A DNA stretch of 64,000 nucleotides from Pseudaminobacter sp047739745 (GTDB lineage Bacteria; Pseudomonadota; Alphaproteobacteria; Rhizobiales; Rhizobiaceae), in NCBI RefSeq assembly GCF_047739745.1, contig NZ_JBLLVA010000008.1, forward strand, positions 109,691 to 173,690, read 5' to 3'. The notes below the pieces were generated by a model. That model worked only from the letters and a program-made list of their open reading frames with translations, was not told the origin of the DNA and ran no database searches. Positions within the stretch are counted from its first letter, which is position 1; each line of letters begins with the position of its first letter. Positions 42,397 through 49,271 of the stretch are shown piece by piece. Made by a program: the position numbers and the translations under genes.

Positions 42397-42873
42397 ATGA
42401 CCATCATGCTGATCGATCACGATGAAATCCGCAATTGGGCGGCCGCCCGTATGGGAGCGCCGGCCATCGTCGATATGTCGACGGAAGGTGGGACCCAGCC
42501 TCTGCTGCGCCTCGTGTTCGACCAGGCCGCGTATCAGGATCAGGATCAGGGTGAACGCCCGCAGAATGCCGGGGGCTACGAACTCGTCGAATGGGATGAG
42601 TGGTTCGAGATTTTTGAAAAAAAGGGTCTGGCCTTGCTTGTGGAGAACGAAAGCGCCGGCATCTTCGACAGCGCGCATGAATTCGTAAGACGCACGCAGA
42701 CGGAGCCCGGTCCGGCTGGGGCCGGCGAATCCGGCGCAATGGACGAGGACGTGAAATATCTTGCTGAAAATACCGATCTTTCGCCCAATCAGGCCCGTGA
42801 CCTGATCCGAAAATATGGGCGCGATCGGAAAATCCTTATTGAAAAGGCGCGGACGAGGAAGGCCGAAGGTTGA
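42397..42873 (+). CDS. HDEIR-WA family protein with DUF3606-like tail, 158 aa
   Basis: The first 95 residues (DHDEIRNWAAARMGAP; LVEWDEWFEIFEKKGLALLVE) are paralogous to the 87-residue protein at 21805. The last 45 (DEDVKYLAENTDLSPNQARDLIRKYGRD) resemble DUF3606, a small helical domain. The linker is Gly/Ala/Pro-rich. The function is unknown. The ATG at 42397 follows GGGAG and begins the paralogous domain; an earlier in-frame start would cross the terminator. Confidence 0.82.
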   Translation: MTIMLIDHDEIRNWAAARMGAPAIVDMSTEGGTQPLLRLVFDQAAYQDQDQGERPQNAGGYELVEWDEWFEIFEKKGLALLVENESAGIFDSAHEFVRRTQTEPGPAGAGESGAMDEDVKYLAENTDLSPNQARDLIRKYGRDRKILIEKARTRKAEG

Positions 42874-42978
42874 TCGCGGCGGAGCCTGCCGAGCCGGCTC
42901 GGCATGGAACTTTGGCCGCGATGGCGCATTACATCGCATTCGTTCGCCCATTGCAGATTTGTCATTATGCGAGGTGGC

Positions 42979-44049
42979 ATGTCTCCTCCGCAGAAAATCG
43001 GCGTCCTGACGTTTCACCGTTGCATCAACTACGGCTCCTATTGGCAGGCGCGATGCCTGGTGGAAGGGCTTCGTGCGCGCGGCCAGGAAGCGGTACTCCT
43101 GGACCATGATTCGCGCAGCGTTAATCGGGCGGAGTGGAAGTGCGCCTTGCAGCCGCTTCTGCCGGTACCCACGCCCAAGTCGGACTATCCGCTCTACGCG
43201 CTCAAGACGCGAAGATTCTTCGACGCCTTCGCCACGCTGCCGGTTTCGGCGCCTTTCACGCTCGATGATCCGGACAATATGGACGACTACGATCTTGTGA
43301 TTGTCGGCAGTGACGAGGTCTGGAACCAGCGGCATCCCTGGTACGGCGGCTATCGGCTTTTCTACGGCGAGGGTCTCAAGACCGAGCGCCTTGCCTCTTA
43401 TGCGGCGAGCTTCGGCAATCACCCGGCATCCGATGGGCTGGACCACGAGCGGGTAGCCATGCTGCGCAAGTTTGCCGGAATATCGATCCGCGACGAGAAC
43501 TCGCGGCGCATCGTTCAGGATGCACTCGATTACGAGCCGGAACTTGTTCTGGATCCCTGCCTGCAGTTTCCAGGTGAGATCACCGCCAGCCACAAGGAAG
43601 CGCATCGGCCCTATGTCGCGCTCTACGGCCATAGTTTTCCCGATTGGTTCCAACAATCGCTTCGGAATTGGGCGGCGTCGCACGGCTACCGTCTCGCCAG
43701 CATTGGCTACCGCAATGACTGGGCCGACGAACAATGGATCACCGCGGGGCCGGAAGATTTCGCAGGCTTCATGAGCAAGGCAGAGGCGGTCGCGACCAAC
43801 TTCTTTCATGGATGCATCTTCGCGCTTCTTAACGAAAAGCCGTTTGTCTGCGCCGCGTCCGACTACCGCCTCAGCAAGGTCCAGGACCTCGCATCCATGG
43901 TGGGTGCGGAAAATCACCTGGTGTCGCAAGCCACGCCGCAAGCTCACTATGCGCAAATTCTGGAGCAGGCGTTGGAACCGGAGATTTCCATGCGCATAGC
44001 GGCCCTTCGGCAGCGGTCGGAGGCCTATCTGAATGGCCTGCTCCACTGA
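42979..44049 (+). CDS. Polysaccharide pyruvyl transferase family protein
   Basis: The 356-residue protein has the GT-B-like fold of pyruvyl transferases: IGVLTFHRCINYGSYWQARCL at the N-terminus, DYDLVIVGSDEVWNQRHPWYGG, the SIRDENSRRIV segment and TNFFHGCIFALLNEKPFV. Family members move pyruvate from PEP onto sugars of surface polysaccharides (compare CsaB, ExoV). Start ATG 42979 was chosen after GAGG; ATG 42967 is an option. The gene overlaps the next by 17 bases. Confidence 0.9.
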   Translation: MSPPQKIGVLTFHRCINYGSYWQARCLVEGLRARGQEAVLLDHDSRSVNRAEWKCALQPLLPVPTPKSDYPLYALKTRRFFDAFATLPVSAPFTLDDPDNMDDYDLVIVGSDEVWNQRHPWYGGYRLFYGEGLKTERLASYAASFGNHPASDGLDHERVAMLRKFAGISIRDENSRRIVQDALDYEPELVLDPCLQFPGEITASHKEAHRPYVALYGHSFPDWFQQSLRNWAASHGYRLASIGYRNDWADEQWITAGPEDFAGFMSKAEAVATNFFHGCIFALLNEKPFVCAASDYRLSKVQDLASMVGAENHLVSQATPQAHYAQILEQALEPEISMRIAALRQRSEAYLNGLLH

Positions 44050-45460
44050 CGTCGCGGCAAGGTTGCCGAGCGGCCGGCGGGTGAGCCCAAGGGACATCGT
44101 AAGATCGGGTCTTTGCATAGGCTGCGGCAGCTGCGTGGCGCAGGCCGACCGGCCCGATGTGCGGATGGAACTCGATCGTTACGGCCAGTTCAAGCCCCAC
44201 GGTCCGGCCGAATGGATGCGTGAACGCACACCGGCCTTCTCAAGGACCTGTCCCTTTTCGCCACTTTCCCGGAATGAATACGAGCTCGCTGCCGGCCGCT
44301 TTCCTGCCGCCAGCCATCGAGATGGCCTGACTGGCCGTTTCGAAGCCGCCTATGTCGGCCACGCGCGGGAACAGGATTTCCGCGCATCCGGCAGTTCGGG
44401 CGGCATGGTCAGCTGGGTTGCGGCCGAGCTCTTGCGAACTGGTCTGGTGGACAGCATTGCCCATGTCGTGGCGAGCGCGGGGTCGGACCCCGATCGCCGC
44501 TTCTTTCGCTATCAGGTCTCGCGAAGCGAAGAGGAGGTAAAGCGTGGCGCCAAATCCAGATATTATCCGGTGGAATTGTCAGGCGTAATCGAGGCGATCC
44601 GCGCGACACCAGGGCGTTACGCGGTGGTGGGCATACCGTGCTTCATCAAGGCGCTACACCTTTTGCGCGCCGAAGACGCGGTGCTGCGCGAGCGGGTGAT
44701 TTTCACGCTCGGCCTTTTCTGCGGCCACATGAAGAGCGCCCGTATGGTGGAAAGCTTCGCCTGGCAGATGGGTGCGGGTGTCGATGAGGTGGAGAGCGTC
44801 GAATACCGCCTGAAAGACCCCGCACGCCCGGCAAACTGGTACACCGCGCAACTGACGCTCAGGGGTGGTGCCAAGAAAAGCAAGGACTGGTGGCATCTGG
44901 TCGACGGCGACTGGGGAGCCGGTTTCTTCCAGAACTCCGCTTGCGACTTCTGCGACGACGTTGTCGCCGAGACCGCCGATATCTCCTTCGGCGATGCGTG
45001 GGTGGAGCCTTACTCGTCGGATGGACGCGGAACCAATGTGGTGATCGTCCGCTCGCCGGTGCTTCACATGCTGGTGCGCGCGGCTATCGCCGACCGTCGC
45101 CTCGATCTGCGGCCTGTCGATCAGGAGTTCGTCGAAGCGACCCAGGCCGCCGGGTTCAGGCAGCGGCGAGAGGGGCTGGCTTTCAGGCTGAGCTGGCCGA
45201 CGCTTGGCCTGCGTCCCAACAAGCGTGTCACGCCACGCTGGGGCGGCTTGTCATTGCGGCGCAGGTCGATCTACTGGATGCGCAGCCGGATCAGTATCTG
45301 GAGCCACCGGATGTTCTGGCTGGCGAAGCGAATGCATCGGCCGGGCATTTATCTGTTCTGGGCGCGCGCGGCACTGACGGTATATCACGGGCTTGCCTAT
45401 TCGCGCGGCCGGCTCGGTCGGTTCCTGGACCGGATCGGATCGGCCGACGGGAATGTCTGA
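44033..45460 (+). CDS. Coenzyme F420 hydrogenase/dehydrogenase beta-subunit-like iron-sulfur protein
   Basis: The 475-residue protein belongs to the FrhB/FdhB family. It has an N-terminal [4Fe-4S]-type CIGCGSC, the central GSSGGMVSWVAAELL and PGRYAVVGIPCFIKALHLLR, then CDFCDD and TADISFGDAW. In many bacteria this family is paired with a pyruvyl transferase in polysaccharide loci, where its electron-transfer or reductase role is unclear. Overlap with the upstream gene supports a joint function. The C-terminus is Arg-rich and possibly membrane-associated. Confidence 0.88.
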   Translation: MACSTDVAARLPSGRRVSPRDIVRSGLCIGCGSCVAQADRPDVRMELDRYGQFKPHGPAEWMRERTPAFSRTCPFSPLSRNEYELAAGRFPAASHRDGLTGRFEAAYVGHAREQDFRASGSSGGMVSWVAAELLRTGLVDSIAHVVASAGSDPDRRFFRYQVSRSEEEVKRGAKSRYYPVELSGVIEAIRATPGRYAVVGIPCFIKALHLLRAEDAVLRERVIFTLGLFCGHMKSARMVESFAWQMGAGVDEVESVEYRLKDPARPANWYTAQLTLRGGAKKSKDWWHLVDGDWGAGFFQNSACDFCDDVVAETADISFGDAWVEPYSSDGRGTNVVIVRSPVLHMLVRAAIADRRLDLRPVDQEFVEATQAAGFRQRREGLAFRLSWPTLGLRPNKRVTPRWGGLSLRRRSIYWMRSRISIWSHRMFWLAKRMHRPGIYLFWARAALTVYHGLAYSRGRLGRFLDRIGSADGNV

Positions 45461-45567
45461 CGAAGCTGCGGCAAGGTCAACCAGTCAAGCTTTAGGCAGG
45501 CGCCCGGCCTTCGACGGCTTCGGATGTTCGGCGGCGTCCTTTTCGGCAGAATCGTCCGGCGCTTCAG

Positions 45568-45690
45568 TCAGTCGTAAGGTTCCGGCTTGTCCGGAAGCGC
45601 GGCATCAATAGCCTCGTCGCGATTATATTCCTCCGGAACGGCTGGGTATTTGCGAGCGCCGGTCTCGCGATCGTTCTTGTCTCCAGGCAT
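45568..45690 (-). CDS. Small acidic protein, 40 aa
   Basis: The frame starts MPGDKNDRETGARKYPAVPE and is followed by an acidic Pro-rich end (ALPDKPEPYD). GGAG lies at good spacing before the ATG at 45690. It is disordered in appearance and I recognise no family. An alternative frame over the same bases is open but has no ribosome site. In the minus direction, GGAAC at 45746-45742 is followed only by a weak TCTT, so its promoter is uncertain. Confidence 0.5.
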   Translation of the reverse strand: MPGDKNDRETGARKYPAVPEEYNRDEAIDAALPDKPEPYD

Positions 45691-45768
45691 TGTCTTGGCT
45701 CCATTCAATGGCTGGAACCATAAGACTTCGAGGGCGAAAGCGTTCCTGAAGTTGTTGGGGCGCTGATT

Positions 45769-45793
45769 GGAACTTTCCTGCAGATGGACCGTT
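45769..45793 (+). promoter_or_regulatory. EcfG-type promoter in the gap before the HWE kinase
   Basis: GGAAC (45769-45773), 16 bases and CGTT (45790-45793). No coding start lies within 200 bases downstream, so it may drive a small RNA or a long leader of the kinase gene. Confidence 0.65.
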
Positions 45794-45799
45794 TGGATG

Positions 45800-45895
45800 C
45801 GGGCCTGTCCAACGCCCGGCCGAGGATATTCCCTCGATCCCCGGCGAGGAGCCCGTCGCCATTGAGGTGACGGGCCTCTTTCCGGTGTTTTTATT
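45800..45895 (+). ncRNA. Candidate stress-regulated small RNA
   Basis: Right after the EcfG-type promoter are a short hairpin (CGAGG/CCTCG near 45821-45836) and a strong one (GCCCGTC/GACGGGC, 45851-45877), then CTCTTT and a later T run. A transcript of about 90 bases fits a small RNA with its own terminator. No frame is convincing here. Homology was not tested. Confidence 0.3.
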
Positions 45896-46015
45896 GCGCA
45901 TTTAGTCAAGCCTGAGCGACAGTCGCTCGCCCACCGGAAGCTGTAGGGTTCTACCTTTAAAAGCGTTCGATCGTGCTGTAGAGTTTTTCGCTCAGCACGC
46001 GCAACGGAGCAGCTA

Positions 46016-47917
46016 ATGCACCAGAAGGCGCCTCCCGGCGCGGCCGGACACGAGACGCTCGTCAAGCAGGTCGACGAGCTCACCGCACTTTACCGATTGA
46101 CCGACAAACTATACCGCGCCAGATCGTTGGACGATGTCTTCGATGCGGCGCTCGACGCCATTTTGAGCACACTAGGCTGTAGCCGTGCCTCGGTTCTTCT
46201 CTTTGACGAAGCGGGCGTGATGCGCTTTGTCGCCTGGCGCGGACTTTCCGACACCTACCGCCATACGCTGGAAGGCCATTCGCCATGGAAACCTGGCGAG
46301 CCGGACCCGCTGCCGATCTTCGTTTCGGACATCGAGGACACCGAGGAGCCTGAGTGGATCAAGTCCACCATCAAGATGGAAGGCATACGCGGGCTTGCCT
46401 TCATCCCGCTGATGGCGCAGGGCGGCGTGGTCGGGAAGTTCATGACCTATTACCAGACGCCCCATGACTTCGCCGATCATGAGACCGAACTTGCCGTGGC
46501 GATTGCCCGGCAGGTGGGGTTCAGTCTTGAACGGATGCGAGCCGAGCAGGCGCGCCGTTTCGCCGAAGAAGAAATGCGCCAGTCGGAAGAGCGATTCCGT
46601 CTCATGTCCGAACATGCGCCGGTGATGATCTGGACAAGCGACATCGAGGGCCGCTGCCTGCATCTCAACAGCATGCTGCGCGAATTCTGGAACGTCGATG
46701 CGGCGTCGATTGCCGATTTCGACTGGCAGTCGACGATTCATCCCGAAGATGCACCCGATATCCGCAGCCGCATCAGGGAGGCGCTGGACAAAAAGTGCAG
46801 CGTCGCCATGAAGGGTCGCTACCGTAACTCATGTGGCGAGTACCGCATTCTCCAGACGGATGCGCAGCCATATTTTTCCGCAAGAGGCGAATTCCGCGGC
46901 ATGACGGGGGTCAATGTCGATATCACCGAGCGGGAGCAGGCCGAAAAAGCCCTGCGCGACAGCGAGGAAAGGTTTCGGCTTGCGGTCGAAGCGGCCCCCA
47001 GCGGCATGGTGATGACCGACGGAGAAGGGCGAATCCTGCTGGTGAATACCCACGCCGAAAAGCTGTTCGGCTATAGCCGCGACGAGCTGGTCGGCGAGCC
47101 GATCGAAATTCTCGTTCCGGAGCGCTTGCGCAGCAGCACGCAGGCGGAATTTCGAAGCGACCTGAACGGAGGGCCGACCGCTCGTCCCATAGGTGCCGGC
47201 GAAACGATTGTAGCTCTGCGCAAAGATGGGACGGAAGTGCCTGTCGAGGTCGGGTTGAGCCCGATCGAGACCAGCGATGGGCTGATGACGCTCGCGGCCG
47301 TGGTCGATATCAGCGAGCGCAAGCGGGCAGATTCGCAGCGCGACCTGCTCCTGGCCGAACTCAACCATCGAGTCAAGAACACGCTGGCCGTCGTTCAGGG
47401 TATCGCGCATCAGACGTTCAAGGGCGACGAAGCATCGGCCGGGGCGAGAACCGCTTTCGAAGGCCGGCTTGTGGCGCTTGCCGCCGCCCACAATCTCTTG
47501 ACCCAGGCGAGCTGGGAAAACGCTTCGCTGCTGCAGCTCGCAGTCGACGCCTTGCAGGTACAGGGAGCACACGCCAGGCGCATTTTCCTGAAGGGGCCGC
47601 GTGTCCTGCTTCAGCCAAAGGCGGCGCTGGCGATCGCCATGGGTCTGCACGAACTATGCACGAATGCGGTCAAATATGGCGCGCTTTCCAATGATGTCGG
47701 CGAAATCTCTGTGGAATGGACCCGTGCCGACGGCCCGCAGCCTCGGCTCAAGCTGGTCTGGCGCGAACAGGGCGGCCCAGCGGTTTTGCCGCCGAAGCGC
47801 CGCGGCTTCGGCTCGCGGCTGGTGGAGAGAGCGCTCGCCCAGGACCTCGACGGCGAAGTGAGCATCGAATTCAGGCCGGACGGGCTTGTCTGCTCGATAG
47901 ACGCACCGTTGGCATAG
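46016..47917 (+). CDS. HWE-family sensor histidine kinase (GAF-PAS-PAS)
   Basis: The 633-residue soluble kinase has a GAF domain (about 15-175), two PAS domains (about 190-315 and 320-440) and an HWE catalytic core. The core has His451 in LLAELNHRVKNTLAVVQGIAHQTF, MGLHELCTNAVKYGALS, the WxE motif in LVWREQGGP and GFGSRLV. HWE kinases often feed the PhyR/NepR/EcfG cascade. The paired receiver gene 17 bases downstream supports a two-component circuit. No membrane segment is seen, so the signal is probably cytosolic (light, redox or ligand). Confidence 0.93.
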   Translation: MHQKAPPGAAGHETLVKQVDELTALYRLTDKLYRARSLDDVFDAALDAILSTLGCSRASVLLFDEAGVMRFVAWRGLSDTYRHTLEGHSPWKPGEPDPLPIFVSDIEDTEEPEWIKSTIKMEGIRGLAFIPLMAQGGVVGKFMTYYQTPHDFADHETELAVAIARQVGFSLERMRAEQARRFAEEEMRQSEERFRLMSEHAPVMIWTSDIEGRCLHLNSMLREFWNVDAASIADFDWQSTIHPEDAPDIRSRIREALDKKCSVAMKGRYRNSCGEYRILQTDAQPYFSARGEFRGMTGVNVDITEREQAEKALRDSEERFRLAVEAAPSGMVMTDGEGRILLVNTHAEKLFGYSRDELVGEPIEILVPERLRSSTQAEFRSDLNGGPTARPIGAGETIVALRKDGTEVPVEVGLSPIETSDGLMTLAAVVDISERKRADSQRDLLLAELNHRVKNTLAVVQGIAHQTFKGDEASAGARTAFEGRLVALAAAHNLLTQASWENASLLQLAVDALQVQGAHARRIFLKGPRVLLQPKAALAIAMGLHELCTNAVKYGALSNDVGEISVEWTRADGPQPRLKLVWREQGGPAVLPPKRRGFGSRLVERALAQDLDGEVSIEFRPDGLVCSIDAPLA

Positions 47918-47934
47918 CACGGGAGGAGCCTCCA

Positions 47935-48288
47935 GTGAGCACGTTGTCGGGCAAGCGAATATTCCTCGTTGAGGATGAGGCCATCGTGGCGCTCATGGTC
48001 GAGGATATGCTGGCCGAACTCGACGCGACCGTGGTCGGGCCCGCGCTGACGATCGCCAACGGTCTGGCCTTGGCGCAATCCGAGGAGATCGATGCCGCCG
48101 TCCTTGACGTCAATGTTCGTGGTGAACGCATCGACCCGGTCGCCGAGGTGCTGAGGGCCCGGAAGGTGCCGATCGTTTTTGCTACGGGATACGGGGATGG
48201 CGCGGGGGAGATTGCGCGGGAAGCGCCGGTGCTGGACAAGCCCTATACAAGGGAAAAACTCGCGACCACGCTTGCCCGCTTGCTGTAG
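47935..48288 (+). CDS. Single-domain response regulator
   Basis: The 117-residue receiver-only protein has the acidic pocket LVEDE (11-15), the phospho-acceptor Asp58 in VLDVN, the ATGYG segment and a terminal Lys in LDKPYT. There is no output domain, so it acts by protein-protein contact or as a phosphate sink for the upstream HWE kinase. Start is GTG after GGGAGGAG. Similar single-domain receivers modulate general-stress signalling in other alphaproteobacteria. Confidence 0.9.
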   Translation: MSTLSGKRIFLVEDEAIVALMVEDMLAELDATVVGPALTIANGLALAQSEEIDAAVLDVNVRGERIDPVAEVLRARKVPIVFATGYGDGAGEIAREAPVLDKPYTREKLATTLARLL

Positions 48289-48323
48289 CCCGGTTCGGTC
48301 ATAGGAGTCGACGGGCGACTGCG

Positions 48324-48349
48324 GGAACAAATCCCCGCGCGGACACGTT
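48324..48349 (+). promoter_or_regulatory. EcfG-type promoter for ku-ligD
   Basis: GGAAC (48324-48328), 17 bases and CGTT (48346-48349), about 55 bases before the Ku start. Confidence 0.75.
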
Positions 48350-48404
48350 GAAGTGCTTCATCCTGCCATAGCGAAACCATGGCAAGTAAGAGTGAGGCCG
48401 CGTT

Positions 48405-49268
48405 TTGGCGCCGAGAGCAAACTGGAAGGGTTTCCTGAAAGTTGGCGAGCTCACCTGTCCGGTGGCGCTCTACACCGCCGCGTCCACCTCCGAGCGCATT
48501 GCCTTCCACACCATCAATCGCGCAACCGGTCACCGCGTTCATCGCCAGTTCGTCGACAGCAGTACCGGCAAGCCGGTGGAGAAGGAGGATCAGGTCAAGG
48601 GCTACGAGCTCGGGTCGGGCGATTATGTCGTGCTCGAGCCCGATGAAGTGGCTGCCGCGGTGCCTGAAAGCGACAAGACCCTGTCGGTCTCGGCCTTCAT
48701 CGGCCGCTCGGATGTCGACGACGTCTATTTCGACAAGCCCTACTACCTGACCCCGACGGACAAGCATGCCGAGGAAGCTTTCGCGCTCATCCGGGAAGGC
48801 ATGCGCAAAAAGAAGGTCGCGGCAATCGCCCAGGCTGTGCTCTTCCGGCGTGTGCGCACGCTGTTGATCCGTCCGGAGGGTGACGGCCTTCTCGCAACGA
48901 CGCTCAGCTACGACTACGAGGTCCGCTCGTCGAAGGAGGTTTTCGACGACGTGCCCGAAATGAAGATCAAGGGCGAGATGCTGGAGCTTGCCGAGCACAT
49001 CATCAACACGAAGCGGGGCAAATTCGCTCCAGCCGAATTCGACGACCGCTACGAGGCAGCACTTGCCGAGCTGGTCAAGGCAAAGATCGAGGGGCGGGAG
49101 ATCAAGGTCCGCAAGGAGCCGAAGCGCGAAAAGGTCGTGGATCTGATGGAGGCTTTGCGGCAGAGCGCGGGTGTCGGCAAGAAAAGCGCTTCCGCCAAGG
49201 CTGCCGCGAAATCGAAGCCGAGCGCGCGCAAGACCGCGCAGGCCGCGCCCCGGCGAAAAGCGAGCTGA
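48405..49268 (+). CDS. ku: Ku protein (non-homologous end joining)
   Basis: The 287-residue bacterial Ku starts MAPRANWKGFLKVGELTCPVALY and has DYVVLEPDEVAAAVPES and YFDKPYYLTP; a Lys/Ala-rich tail follows (from ~245). Ku homodimers or heterodimers ring DNA ends and recruit LigD. The start is a TTG with GAGG nearby. The next gene, ligD, starts three bases after the stop, so they form one operon under an EcfG-type promoter. Confidence 0.95.
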   Translation: MAPRANWKGFLKVGELTCPVALYTAASTSERIAFHTINRATGHRVHRQFVDSSTGKPVEKEDQVKGYELGSGDYVVLEPDEVAAAVPESDKTLSVSAFIGRSDVDDVYFDKPYYLTPTDKHAEEAFALIREGMRKKKVAAIAQAVLFRRVRTLLIRPEGDGLLATTLSYDYEVRSSKEVFDDVPEMKIKGEMLELAEHIINTKRGKFAPAEFDDRYEAALAELVKAKIEGREIKVRKEPKREKVVDLMEALRQSAGVGKKSASAKAAAKSKPSARKTAQAAPRRKAS

Positions 49269-49271
49269 CGC

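Noticed and set aside
42906..42932. GGAAC followed by CATT before the pyruvyl transferase
   Set aside because: The -10 lacks GTT and the match is expected by chance; not listed as a promoter.
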